This document shows positions 47,777 through 58,432 of a stretch of DNA of 64,000 nucleotides, in pieces. The stretch lies in the NCBI GenBank assembly GCA_963555705.1, contig OY743169.1, positions 7,812,014 to 7,876,013 of the forward strand. The letters run 5' to 3'. Both the position numbers and the translations under genes were made by a program. Each line of letters starts with the position of its first letter. Within the stretch, counting starts at the first letter, position 1. Source of the DNA: Ligustrum vulgare (lineage: Eukaryota > Streptophyta > Magnoliopsida > Lamiales > Oleaceae). The notes beneath the pieces are model-generated. The model had not been told where the DNA came from. It searched no databases and saw only the letters and a program-made list of their open reading frames with translations.

Positions 47777-48754
47777 CAATAAATGCTTTCATATTTATCC
47801 AGATTTTGCATTCACATTTGACATACATCTACTTTGTATTCACACTAATCCACTTTGCATTCACGTTGTTTAATTTTATAGGAACTTACTATATATGGAA
47901 ACGATAAATGGGCGGGAAAATGGTTTAGGAAACTAGAAAACTGTTATATTTAGTATGATATGATTGCAAATACATCTAGATATTTGATTATTGGCACCGT
48001 ACAACCTCAATGTATCGTTTATCAGCATCATTAGTCTCATTTTGATGAAAGCGAAAGGCGAAATATGAAAATCATTTAAAAAATCAAAAAAAGAAGGGTT
48101 GATTGTAGATTTGGTAATTATATTAACACTACTAATTTTGTTAATCACACCGCACTTTTCTTAATTACTAAATTGACCACAATTAAATTGACCGAAATAA
48201 CCACCCATTATATAAGCTTTTCTTATTTTTTATTCTTGTGTACACCACAAATATTAAGAACTTTAAATTTTATATGTATTAAATAATTTTTAGCCTATAA
48301 TTCTTGTTGAACAAGGTATGCCAATTACTACAAAGAAATGCTTGGCAGCGCATCCAATTAAAACCCAGGTCATTAGGGATTGATTTGGGGATTTGATGAT
48401 ATATATTGCAGCCTAAGAATTCCACTACAAAAAAAAAAAAAAAATCATAATCAAGCTACTATTTTTTTCTTCTTTCTTTTTACGTCTGCAGAAAAAAAAG
48501 AGGAAATTATTTTCATTGATTTGGATAATTTTATTGGGTTCATTTAAATCTCTGTAGAGTACAAATTACTTTTGAATGCAGAAAAATAATGAATTATTAT
48601 TGAAATTCATGAAATCCATTTAAATCTCCGCGGTGCATTAATTACTTCTGATAATGCAATGTTTAAACTTGTGGTGTACCATTTTTATTCTTATTTTATT
48701 TAGTGAATGATATATTTGAAAAAATAATGTGATGTAATTATAAAATTCGTGTTT
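45873..48754. other. AT-rich DNA, probably old transposon remains
   Basis: Very AT-rich with a TA repeat at 47741-47773 and three TTGCATTCAC or CATTCAC motifs after it (47805-47870). Open frames are short. No gene recognised on either strand. Confidence 0.5.
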
Positions 48755-49130
48755 CAATAAAATGTATATATACTTATTTGTATGTATAAATTAAAATATC
48801 ATGTTGTCGTTCTAGAATAATTACTATTTAATTTGTGTTTATTTGTTTACTTTTCACAAAAATATCATAAGAGATGAAGAATGAAGAAATTGAGGAAGGA
48901 ATGAATAATTGGATGCTAATTGGAGCTAAATTGAGCAATTGAGGAATTAATGACTTCAACCGAGAAACTTGCATGGTGCCAAAGTGGATAAATCAGAAGT
49001 TGAAGAACCTAATTGAAGAAGTTAAGAGTTGAAATGAGCTAATTGAGAAGATTTAAAAGTTTGTAGACCAAAATGTTCAAATTGAAGTGGAGGACTTGAG
49101 GTGCAAATAAAACAGGAGGACCAACTTATA

Positions 49131-51318
49131 CGGATTTCAAACTTGAAAATTGCACTGAATGCTATAACTGTGCGGGCACACAACTTTGTACTGCTGCCCG
49201 CACGATCTCGGGTTGTGGTTGGACGGATGAATCATGACCCGATATTCACGACGCGATGGCTCGACGATGCGGAATAAAGAACCACGACTTTCGAAACGCC
49301 ACAAGGATTTGCCCAATCTCCTTGATAAGTCTCTGATTTTCAACGCCACAAATACTCTCGCGAATATTTGATAAGTTCTGGATGAACGCCACAAGATAAT
49401 CAATCTTGATAAGTTTGGGTTTGTAATGTGAATCCACACATTAAACAATTGAAAAACATTCAATCTATTTTATTCAATCATCAAAGTCTTCATTACAATG
49501 AATGGAAAAAACGTATAAATAAGTAAAATAACCTAACCGCTAATTTACTCAAAATAGAATTCTAATTAAACTAGAATACTAAATTAGGAAAATAATCTAA
49601 AAACCAAAATGGAAACAAAATAATTAAAAATCCTATAATTATGGAAATATAGTAAATTTCCGTCTGCATCATTGATTTTCCAATTTGAAGCCCCAAACGA
49701 TGGAATTTGGCCCTAAAATCAATGGGCTCAAGGGCTTTAGCCCATGAGTCTTGCTCAGTGACCTGTTTCTACTCGAAAAACATATATTATTCATCTAATT
49801 CCGACATGATTGACTGGACTGCACTTTTATTTTGGCTTGAATATTTAACTTTCTGTCAAGCCTGCTATGACTCCGATTGTCGAGGGTCCTGAACACATCA
49901 TACCCTCCTTCTTTAGGATGATTCGTCCCGAATCATAGCTTTGTTCCTGTTGTTTCACTTCACCTCCTGGATCAAACGGAAAATTATTGCTTCCATGCCA
50001 TAGGGATGACCAATAGTATCCTGTAACTTGGGTTACATGAATGGATTGAAGTAGAAACTCCTGTGGGCATTTGTGGTGTTGCCCAAATTTCCAAGTATAT
50101 TTAACCTGCAAGACAAAATTAAATAAAGCAGGGAGGGAAATGTTAGGTTCATGAGGTATAAGGTATGGATCCTTGTATCCATGATTAATCAACATCTCCA
50201 ATTCTTTTTTAAGAACCACGAGGCCCTCCTCTTCACCTCGTTCTTCCTTTGCATCTTCAACCACCTTTTCAAAAATTTTACTTTCAAGTTCAACCACATC
50301 TACTATCTCCACATTTTTATCACCACGCTCGTACACTACCTTATTGCTACCCAAATGTGGATCGTCCAATTCAACGCTCAAATCTTGAACTTCAACCTCA
50401 ACTCTCAATTCTACCTTCTCCTCATCAAAATTTGGAGTTTGTTTATTTGTTTTTAATTTCAAATCTCCCTCCTTCTTTTCAATATCCTTATCCCCACGAT
50501 GCCTCCTATTACACCACTTTTCACTTTCATTCCTTACCCTCCGTGAATCTTCTAGTGCTTCCTCTAATGTCAACCCATATAGTACGCATGTTTTCCCTTT
50601 CTTAAGGAATTGGTATATGTGCATACTCTTATCATAAACAGCCTCCCTCCTACGTCTCCATGATTTTCCCAATAAAATATGATAAGATTTTAATGGCACT
50701 ACATCACACCATACATCCTCACTATACCTTCCCTGGGCAATAGGCACTAGAACTTGTTTGGTTACTTTGAAATTCTCAAACTCCCTCATCCACGTCATCT
50801 TATAAGGTTTATAGTGTGGTTCTAGGGGTAATCCTAATTTTTCAACCACGGTGCTACTAACGAAATTAGTAAAGCACTTTCCATCAATCGCCAAACTGCA
50901 CCCCTTATGATCTACATAACATCTAGTTTGAAATAAAAAGCTCGGATCATAATCCATTCTTTATGTGGCGTTTCAAAAATTCAAGAACGAAGAGGATTTA
51001 AACATCAAATAGCAGGAACGAATTTTATTGCTGACTTGAAAGAAAACGAATATCAACAATTTAAGAAAATTCAAGAAAGTGGTTCTTGAATTTCGGAGGG
51101 ACTTTTTTTTTTTTTAATTATGATGAATTTTCGGAATTAATAAAAAAATAAATATATTTTTAATAAAATCCGAAAATTCGACACGAACGCAACAAAACAA
51201 ACGGAACTTAATTCGGATAAGAATTAAGCAAAACAAACACTTTTGAAATTTTTTTTGAACGATTTTCTGGATTAATGACTCAAGAACAAGAAGAACGCAA
51301 AAAACTGAAAACAAAACA
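49131..51318 (-). mobile_element. Deleted gypsy element nested in the old LTR
   Basis: Contains a protease-coding frame followed on the minus strand by the C-terminal end of a gypsy polyprotein and a non-coding LTR-like tail (about 49131-49840). Reverse transcriptase and integrase are gone. Exact ends and target duplication could not be set. Confidence 0.55.
49845..50957 (-). pseudogene. Gypsy aspartic-protease fragment
   Basis: Open frame of 370 codons starting at an ATG. The first 130 residues are the retrotransposon aspartic protease: FQTRCYVDHKG, IDGKCFTNFVSSTVVEKLGL (catalytic Asp; the usual IDGGSCTN motif is altered), KVTKQVLVPIAQGRYSEDV, CDVVPLKSYHILLGKSW. The remainder is acidic, and the end EQSYDSGRIILKKEG resembles the tail found after integrase in gypsy polyproteins. 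The polymerase region in between is deleted. Named a pseudogene because a normal polyprotein cannot be made. Confidence 0.8.
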
Positions 51319-52102
51319 CTCAAGAGTTGAAGATCACATATAGAATTGATACTTGGTGCAAGTTTTCTATTCTCTTATATTATTTTCAACGAACGCTTTA
51401 CTTTTATTGTTTAATTATAATGTATAACTAAATTTCACGTTAAGATGAACGATGTAGCTTTGCTTTATTATTTTAATTCCATATTCCGTTGTTTTAATGA
51501 TTCATTGCATGTATTGATTTATTATTATGTTTAATGCGTGAATGAACTTGCCACTTATTCATAATTTAATGAGTTATTTTCATAATTAAAGAGGATAGTT
51601 AATAATTTGAATCAATGTAATAAATCCGATAATTGGACAAGAGATAGAGATATACTCTTATTATTATCGCGGTTGTGTGTGAATTCTTGTGTATTGTGCA
51701 TATGGATAAGGAATAATTCAGACCCTCCGTAGGGATACATGGTTGACTTATTTAGGTAAAATTGATTTAAACTTGAGAGAGAAATTTCAATATACATTAG
51801 TGAATTCGACCGAATGCATATATAGGAAATAAAACTGGAATTGAAGTTAATCTAATTGCTTAGATGAAATCGTGAATCCCAACTATTTTACAATTGTTTT
51901 TAAAAACAAAACAATTCTGCAATTTTAATTCTTTAGTTTTAGTTTTAAACATCAAAACTCTTTTGTGTGTTCAAATAGGGATAAGAACTAACATATTTTG
52001 GTACTTAGTAGCAATCTCTGTGGAAAGATAATTCGGACTCTTAGATCGACTTTATTACTTCTCACGACATGTACACTTTCGGTTATATTTTACATCGCAA
52101 CA

Positions 52103-52721
52103 TAAAGTTGAACATATTTTGACTGCTATTTTGGGTATTACACCGCCATTAATGCTTACTACCTTCTGACCAAGAAAAGGGTTTATGTCATTCAACCTAT
52201 CGACCTCAATGTTAAACATACTCCTTCATTTGATGCTGAAAAACAAGAAAACCTACAAAAATAATTGCAGGAAGCAAAGGAAATATGTGTTACAGGAGGA
52301 TTTGATGTTGCAGTAAAAAAAAAAGAGATTAAAACAAAACGAAGAAGACCCCAAATGTCAAGGAAAATGATTGAATTTTATTTTAAACAATATAAATGTC
52401 ACATAGGCATAATAATTGAGTTATAGACATGATATATTGAAGATCAATTTTTTGCCTCAATGTCTATTTATTAGACACTCATAAGACATCCAATTAATTT
52501 ATGTCAAATGGTACCTATTTTTTAGCTCGAACAATATCTCATTAGAGATGCTATGCAAAGGCGGTGGGAGTTCAATTACATAAATAATTTAGTATTACAA
52601 ATGATATTCACATGAACCCAATATATCCCTTTCCAAGTACAAACAATTCTGTTGTGTTTTCTCTTTCTTGTATATTATTTCATCTCCATTCTCTTCCTTA
52701 TCGAATTATAGTGATTTAAGG
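52103..52721. other. Unassigned DNA with one open stretch
   Basis: On the plus strand about 52140-52262 is open (INAYYLLTKKRVYVIQPIDL and on) and looks protein-like, but I cannot assign it; a stop follows after about 43 codons. The rest is AT-rich. Confidence 0.35.
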
Positions 52722-53720
52722 TAGGGATGTAAATGGTTCGATTTGAACGATTTTTGATAAATTTTCAAAGTAAATCATTTAAAAAGGTTTGACTTTTTTC
52801 AACTCAAATCAAACCATTTAATTTCTTAAACCAAATCAAACTAAACTATTTTTTTTACGATTTGGTGCGGGTTCAAACCACGATTTATAAATGAAATTAA
52901 TAATAATAAAAAAGTTTAAACCAGGCTAGTCACAAAATCATATAAAATCTTGTTAAGAGACTTTTCACTAGTATTGTATTGACTCGGGTCCCACTTAACG
53001 GGCTATTCCGATCGTTAGATGACGATGTACTGTCCCCACTGTACCAACACGAGTCTTTTCAGCATGTTTTGTCACTCGTACGCTTCCCAAGAAAACTTCT
53101 TAGGAGGTCACCCATACTAGAATTTCTCCAAGTCAAGCACGCTTAACTGTGGAGTTTCTAATGATGGTCTTCCGAAAATGAAGGTGTACCTTGTTGGTAT
53201 GAGTAGTACCTATCATTTCTTTTTAAGCTTTCCTGACCTAGGTATTACTAATATACCATAGTAACTAAGTAACATACTGTTATGAAGCTCATAGATAAGT
53301 TACACATTAATTAGAAACCAAACATCAAGAAGATTACTGTAGAAAAGAAACTTGGAATGGATTAGTAGAAATGTGTGTCAAATTTGAAATTGAATTTAGT
53401 CTATTTACTAAATCTAGTCTAGAAAATAGTAAAAAGAATAAAATGTTTTCAACTTAATCACATTCATACGCCTTCATTCAAAATGAAGACGAAATCAAAA
53501 TGTTTTAAATGTTCATTGTTCAAAGCAATATAACATGACGACAGTAATAAAAAAATTTTCCAACAAAATGACAAATCATGCAAGAATCAAAATGACAAAA
53601 ATTGATTTTGCCGGTTGACGGTTTGAAACGGGTTATGAAAAGTGAAACATAAACCAAACCATTTGAAAGCGGTTCGATTTGAGTCAAAACCAAAGCGTTG
53701 ACGGGTCCGCGTGAATCCAA
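52722..53720. repeat. Non-coding element with AAATGGTTCGATTTGA ends
   Basis: The left end GGATGTAAATGGTTCGATTT and, near 53660, AACCATTTGAAAGCGGTTCG in inverted sense give imperfect inverted termini; AAACCATTT and TCAAA motifs abound. It is interrupted by a Cassandra-type LTR. Class not determined. Confidence 0.45.
52975..53248 (-). mobile_element. Cassandra-type solo LTR with 5S rRNA domain
   Basis: Cassandra elements are short non-coding LTR retrotransposons whose LTRs carry a 5S rRNA-derived promoter. 53083-53203 is antisense 5S rRNA: AGGAGGTCACCCATACTAG, CAAGCACGCTTAACT and GGTATGAG match plant 5S rRNA in order, including the region of the internal control elements. The surrounding GCCAACACGAG-like and TTGTTGGTATGAGTAGTACC blocks are as I recall for Cassandra. 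Borders (TGTATTG at 52975, GGTATTA near 53248) are estimates; AGTAT/AATAT may be the target duplication. Strand is given for the 5S sequence. No second LTR seen. Confidence 0.7.
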
Positions 53721-53847
53721 TTTTCTTTTTTGAATTTCCTAGTTTAAATTTATTTTTAATGTTTTACTTTTAGAAAACTTAACTATCAAGAAATCTTAAA
53801 TGTTATGAGTTTTGTAACGTCTATATCGTCCCAATTCATGATCTTAA

Positions 53848-54323
53848 TGTTAGATAGTGGAGAATATGTTGGGAGACAAATTGAAGTGGAAATAAATTAA
53901 TGGAGCCATTATCATTTTGTTGGCAGACAAAATTTGTGGAGGCCATTTTTTTATGTTGATGGTCACGAACTTTCAACAGAATTCTGCCTATAAATTGAGC
54001 CTCCGTTTGCAGTAAGAAACACACCAAATCAGCACAAGCACAATAGATAGAGAGAGGATTTTTTGTGTGGAGAGAAAAGTGAGTTGGAGAGAATAGCCTT
54101 TATATAGGCAGATAAAAATACAGTGTAGTATTTTTGTACTCCTCATTTTTCGAGTTAGTGAAATATATTGGTGTGAGTCCGTGGACGTAGGCAAATTGCT
54201 GAACCACGTAAATCTTTGTATTTCGTATTTGCATTTTATTTTTGCGTATTTATATTTTCTCAGTCCAATTTATTTGTGTCACATCGATCCTGGGCGGGAT
54301 TAGTTGCGTCCTAATTCCCAACA
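53848..54323 (+). repeat. Copia-2 5' LTR (476 bp)
   Basis: Starts TGTTAGATAG and ends TTCCCAACA. TATA box TATAAAT at 53989-53995. From about 54072 onwards (R-U5, about 250 bp) it matches the Copia-1 LTR; the first 224 bp do not. Confidence 0.97.
53989..53995 (+). promoter_or_regulatory. Copia-2 LTR TATA box
   Basis: TATAAAT in the U3 that is private to Copia-2, at a position like that in Copia-1. Confidence 0.65.
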
Positions 54324-54325
54324 AT

Positions 54326-54337
54326 TGGTATCAGAGC
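54326..54337 (+). other. Copia-2 primer-binding site
   Basis: TGGTATCAGAGC, complementary to the initiator Met-tRNA 3' end, two bases after the 5' LTR. Confidence 0.92.
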
Positions 54338-54450
54338 CTTGGCTCATTAAAATCTTTTGAAATTCTTAGTATGCTCTGTGGTTGCAGCTTTGACTGATCT
54401 TCCACATCAGAAAAGATTTCTTTAGACTGTTTTTTGATCGAGTGGGAGCA

Positions 54451-57400
54451 ATGTCGACAGATGAGAAAATATCCAAAATTGACAAATTTGATGGTTCAAA
54501 TTTTGGATTTTGGAAAATGCAAATGGAGGACTATCTATACCAGAAGGATCTATACAAGCCACTAAAAGAAAAGCCAGAAGATATAAGCCAGGGGGATAGG
54601 GAGTTGCTTGATCGAAAAGCACTCGGCACAATCAGGCTGACGTTGTCAAAGTCAGTGGCCTTCAACATAAAAAATGAGAAGACGACAGAGTCTCTCATGG
54701 CAGCCCTTTCTAGCATGTACGAACAGCCATCTGCAGCAAATAAAGTCCACTTAATTAAAAAGCTGTTCAATATGAAGATGGCCGAAGGCGGAAGATTTGG
54801 GGAGCACCTAAATGAATTCAATGAAGTGACGGACCAGCTAAACACAGTCGAAATCACTTTTAGTGATGAAGTTCGAGCTTTGTTAATTCTTGGGCAGTTG
54901 CCAGACAGCTGGAATGGTACAGTCACAGCAATTAGTGGCTCTGCCGGAAAGTCAAAATTGAAGTTCGATGATGTCGTAAGCATGATCTTAACGGAGGAGA
55001 TCAGGCGACAATCAGAAGGTGCCTCAACTTCAAGATCGGCGTTGAACGTGGAAAGCAGAGGCAGACATTCTAACAGAGGAAATGGGCGGGGCAATGACAA
55101 ATTCAGAAGTGGAAGATCAAGATCCAGAAATCCAAACAATTCCAACAAAACTAAGGTTGTGGAATGTTGGAAGTGTGGCAAGACCGGTCATTACAAAAAC
55201 CAGTGTCCAACACCTCCAAAAGAAAAGGAGGACAGGACAGAAGTCAATGTTGTGGAAGAGGAAGCGGACGATGCTTTGATATGCTCTTTGGAGAGAAAAA
55301 CGGAATACTGGGTGATTGATTCCGGAGCATCTTTTCATGCTACCTCAAACAAGGAGTTTTTTGTAAACTATACGCGGGGTGATTTTGGCAGAGTATATCT
55401 CGGTAATGATCAACCGTGTCATGTGGTCGGAAAAGGTGATGTACAGATCAAGATCAATGGATCTGTGTGGAAGCTGAAGGACGTGAGACATATTCCAGAA
55501 TTGAGGAAGAACTTGATCTCCGTCAAGCAATTGTCGGGAGAAGGACATGTCACCACCTTCTCTGGTGATAACTGGAAGATCACCAAGGGCGCCATGATTA
55601 TCGCTCGAGGCAAGGATACTGGCACCCTCTACACAACGGCGGATGCTTGTGTGACAGTTGCAGTTGCTGAAAGCAAGGAGGGCCCAAACTTGTGGCACCA
55701 GAGACTTGGGCATATGAGTCAGAAGGGACTCAAGTATATGCATGCAAAGGGGAAACTACCAGAGCTTCAGTCTACTGATATAGACTTATGTGAGAGTTGC
55801 ATCTTTGGGAAGCAGACCAGGGTGAGTTTCAACACTAGTGGCAGAACTCGGAAGCAAGAGAAACTTGAGTTAGTCCACACAGACGTCTGGGGACCAACCG
55901 CAGTTTCATCTATTGGCGGAAAGTCATACTTTGTGACTTTCATTGATGACCACTCGAGAAAAGTGTGGGTTTATTTCTTGAGACACAAGTCTGAAGTATT
56001 CGATGTGTTCAAGAAGTGGAAAGCCATGGTGAAAAATGAAACAGGATTGCGAGTAAAGAAGCTGAGGTCCGACAACGGAGGAGAATATACAGATATAGCG
56101 TTCAAGAAGTTCTGTTACCAGAATGGCATCAAAATGGAGAGGACGTTTCCAGGGACTCCACAGCAAAATGGAGTTGCAGAATGTATGAACCGGACATTAA
56201 CGGAGAGAGCCAGAAGCATGAGGTTACATGCAGGTTTGCCCAAACAGTTTTGGGCAGAAGCAGTCAACACAGCGGTGTACTTGATCAATCGAGGACCCTC
56301 AGTACCGTTGGAGTACAGGATACCGGAGGAAGTATGGAGCGAAAAAGAAATAAAACTTTCCCACTTGAAAGTTTTTGGATGTGTCGCATATGCACATATT
56401 AGTGATCAGGCAAGGGGCAAGTTAGATCCCAAATCACTAAAGTGCACATTCATTGGATATGGCGGAGATGAGTTCGGCTACCGCTTATGGGATGACCAGA
56501 ACAGAAAGGTCATCAGAAGCAGGGATGTCATATTCAACGAGAAGGTTATGTACAAGGACAGAAATGCAGTGCAGTCCGATGACACAGTACATGATGATCC
56601 AACATATGTTGAGTTGGATGATGCTCCAGAAAGTAGTACGTCGCAGCAGATAGAGGAGGATCTGCAGTTACAGGAGCCTGTTCTAGAGACTGATGCATCA
56701 CAGTCTCCAGTCCCTGTTCTTAGAAGGTCAACCAGACCTCATGTTCCAAATAGAAAGTACATGAGCTACATGTTACTTACTAATGCAGGTGAACCTGAAT
56801 GCTATCATGAGGCATGTCAGGTCGGTGATTCTGGCAAGTGGGAGCTTGCGATGAAAGACGAGATAAAATCTCTCATCTCTAACCAGACGTGGGAACTAGC
56901 TGAGTTACCTACAGGAAAGAAAGCTTTGCACAACAAGTGGGTGTACAGAATCAAGGAAGAACATGACGGATTAAAGAGATACAAGGCGAGGTTGGTGGTC
57001 AAAGGTTTCCAGCAGAAAGAAGGAATTGACTACACGGAAATATTTTCGCCAGTTGTGAAGCTGACAACAATCAGATCAGTCTTGAGTATTGTTGCAGCAG
57101 AGGGTTTGCACTTGGAGCAGTTAGATGTAAAAACTGCTTTCCTCCATGGTGACCTTGAGGAGGAAATATATATGCAGCAGGCAGAAGGCTTCTCAGTCAA
57201 AGGAAAGGAGAAGCTCGTTTGTAAATTGAAGAAGAGTCTGTATGGCTTAAAGCAAGCCCCGAGACAGTGGTACAAGAAGTTCGACGGATTTATGCAGAAA
57301 AATGGCTACTTCAGATGTAATGCTGACCATTGTTGCTACTTCAGGAGATTCGAGTCCAGTTATATAATTTTGCTACTTTATGTCGATGATATGTTAGTAG

Positions 57401-58341
57401 CAGGCTCAGATATGGAGGAAATCAAGAAGTTAAAGATGCAGCTGTCAGCAGAGTTCGAAATGAAGGACTTGGGTGCAGCGAAGCAGATTCTCGGAATGAG
57501 AATTTTCAGAGATAAGCAGAAGGGTATCTTGCAGTTATCTCAGGCCAAGTACATTAGTCAAGTTCTGCAGAGATTTAACATGTGCAGTGCGAAGGCTGTC
57601 AGCACGCCACTAGCTAATCACTTCCGTCTATCTAGTGATCAGAGTCCTAAGACAGAGGACGAGATAAACTTCATGGCTAAAATACCATATGCCTCAGCCA
57701 TTGGAAGTTTGATGTATGCCATGGTTTGTACCAGATCAGATATTGCTCATGCAGTGGGAGTTGTGAGCAGGTTTATGGCAAATCCAGGAAAGCAGCATTG
57801 GGAAGCAGTAAAGTGGATATTAAGATATCTACAGGGAACTACTGATAGATGCTTATGCTTTGGACGAGGCGAGGTGACTCTACAAGGCTTTGTAGATGTA
57901 GATTTTGCTGGCGAGGTAGATCGCAGGAGAAGTACTACTGGTTATGTTTTCATAGTAGGTACTACTGCAGTTAGCTGGATTTCACAGATACAGAAGATTG
58001 TTGCTCTATCAACTACAGAAGCAGAGTACATGGCAGTAACCGAGGCTAGCAAAGAAATGATCTGGTTACAGGGTTTGTTGGCAGAATTGGGATTCAGTCA
58101 GGAGAAGAATGTTTTGCACAGTGATAGTCAGAGTGCGATACATCTGGCAAAGAATTCAGCATTTCATTCTAGAACCGAGCACATTGGACTCCGTTATCAC
58201 TTCATCAGGTCTCTTCTAGAGGATGAAGTATTAACACTAGAGAAGATCCAGGGTAGCAAGAACCCAGCCGACATGATGACCAAGACAGTAACAAAGGAAA
58301 AATTGGAGCTGTGCTCAGCTTCAATTGGTCTTCTGAAGTGA
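54451..58341 (+). CDS. Copia-2 Gag-Pol polyprotein
   Basis: 1296 codons from the ATG at 54451, same length and domain order as Copia-1: Gag, CCHC knuckle, DSGAS protease, integrase (D478, D541, E577), reverse transcriptase with YVDD, RNase H. About 35 residues differ from Copia-1. Some changes hit conserved spots: the reverse-transcriptase/RNase H border motif TRPDI is TRSDI, TKHI near the end is TEHI, DADFAG in RNase H is DVDFAG, and PEGF is AEGF. The frame has no stop, but these changes make full activity doubtful. The polymorphic primer-side Gag linker also varies. The nearby orphan exon at 58914 is not part of it. Confidence 0.97.
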   Translation: MSTDEKISKIDKFDGSNFGFWKMQMEDYLYQKDLYKPLKEKPEDISQGDRELLDRKALGTIRLTLSKSVAFNIKNEKTTESLMAALSSMYEQPSAANKVHLIKKLFNMKMAEGGRFGEHLNEFNEVTDQLNTVEITFSDEVRALLILGQLPDSWNGTVTAISGSAGKSKLKFDDVVSMILTEEIRRQSEGASTSRSALNVESRGRHSNRGNGRGNDKFRSGRSRSRNPNNSNKTKVVECWKCGKTGHYKNQCPTPPKEKEDRTEVNVVEEEADDALICSLERKTEYWVIDSGASFHATSNKEFFVNYTRGDFGRVYLGNDQPCHVVGKGDVQIKINGSVWKLKDVRHIPELRKNLISVKQLSGEGHVTTFSGDNWKITKGAMIIARGKDTGTLYTTADACVTVAVAESKEGPNLWHQRLGHMSQKGLKYMHAKGKLPELQSTDIDLCESCIFGKQTRVSFNTSGRTRKQEKLELVHTDVWGPTAVSSIGGKSYFVTFIDDHSRKVWVYFLRHKSEVFDVFKKWKAMVKNETGLRVKKLRSDNGGEYTDIAFKKFCYQNGIKMERTFPGTPQQNGVAECMNRTLTERARSMRLHAGLPKQFWAEAVNTAVYLINRGPSVPLEYRIPEEVWSEKEIKLSHLKVFGCVAYAHISDQARGKLDPKSLKCTFIGYGGDEFGYRLWDDQNRKVIRSRDVIFNEKVMYKDRNAVQSDDTVHDDPTYVELDDAPESSTSQQIEEDLQLQEPVLETDASQSPVPVLRRSTRPHVPNRKYMSYMLLTNAGEPECYHEACQVGDSGKWELAMKDEIKSLISNQTWELAELPTGKKALHNKWVYRIKEEHDGLKRYKARLVVKGFQQKEGIDYTEIFSPVVKLTTIRSVLSIVAAEGLHLEQLDVKTAFLHGDLEEEIYMQQAEGFSVKGKEKLVCKLKKSLYGLKQAPRQWYKKFDGFMQKNGYFRCNADHCCYFRRFESSYIILLLYVDDMLVAGSDMEEIKKLKMQLSAEFEMKDLGAAKQILGMRIFRDKQKGILQLSQAKYISQVLQRFNMCSAKAVSTPLANHFRLSSDQSPKTEDEINFMAKIPYASAIGSLMYAMVCTRSDIAHAVGVVSRFMANPGKQHWEAVKWILRYLQGTTDRCLCFGRGEVTLQGFVDVDFAGEVDRRRSTTGYVFIVGTTAVSWISQIQKIVALSTTEAEYMAVTEASKEMIWLQGLLAELGFSQEKNVLHSDSQSAIHLAKNSAFHSRTEHIGLRYHFIRSLLEDEVLTLEKIQGSKNPADMMTKTVTKEKLELCSASIGLLK

Positions 58342-58421
58342 AGACAAAGGAAATGACTCACACCATATTTCACAAGGAGTTGCAAGGAGGAGGTGTCTTA
58401 GGTGAAGCCACATTAGTCTTC

Positions 58422-58432
58422 AAGTGGGAGAT
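58422..58432 (+). other. Copia-2 polypurine tract
   Basis: AAGTGGGAGATT lies directly before the TG of the 3' LTR. Similarity with Copia-1 is high up to this tract and then stops. Confidence 0.88.

Larger units (their letters stand above)
48755..52102 (+). mobile_element. Old LTR of the same gypsy family, split by an insertion
   Basis: 48755-49130 and 51319-52102 align, in reverse orientation, with the two ends of the LTRs at 29002 and 36171 (for example TTTAATTTGTGTTTAT, GAACTTGCCACTTATTCAT, GTGAATTCGACCGAA, and a last ACATCGCAACA against GCACAACA). Similarity is roughly 75-80% by eye, so it is much older. No second LTR or internal gene was found next to it, so it is probably a solo LTR. 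Its middle (about 390 bp in the relatives) is missing and occupied by another element. Confidence 0.75.

Noticed and set aside
53083..53203. Functional 5S rRNA gene
   Set aside because: Too many substitutions, single copy, and embedded in a Cassandra-type LTR; better called a 5S-derived promoter domain.
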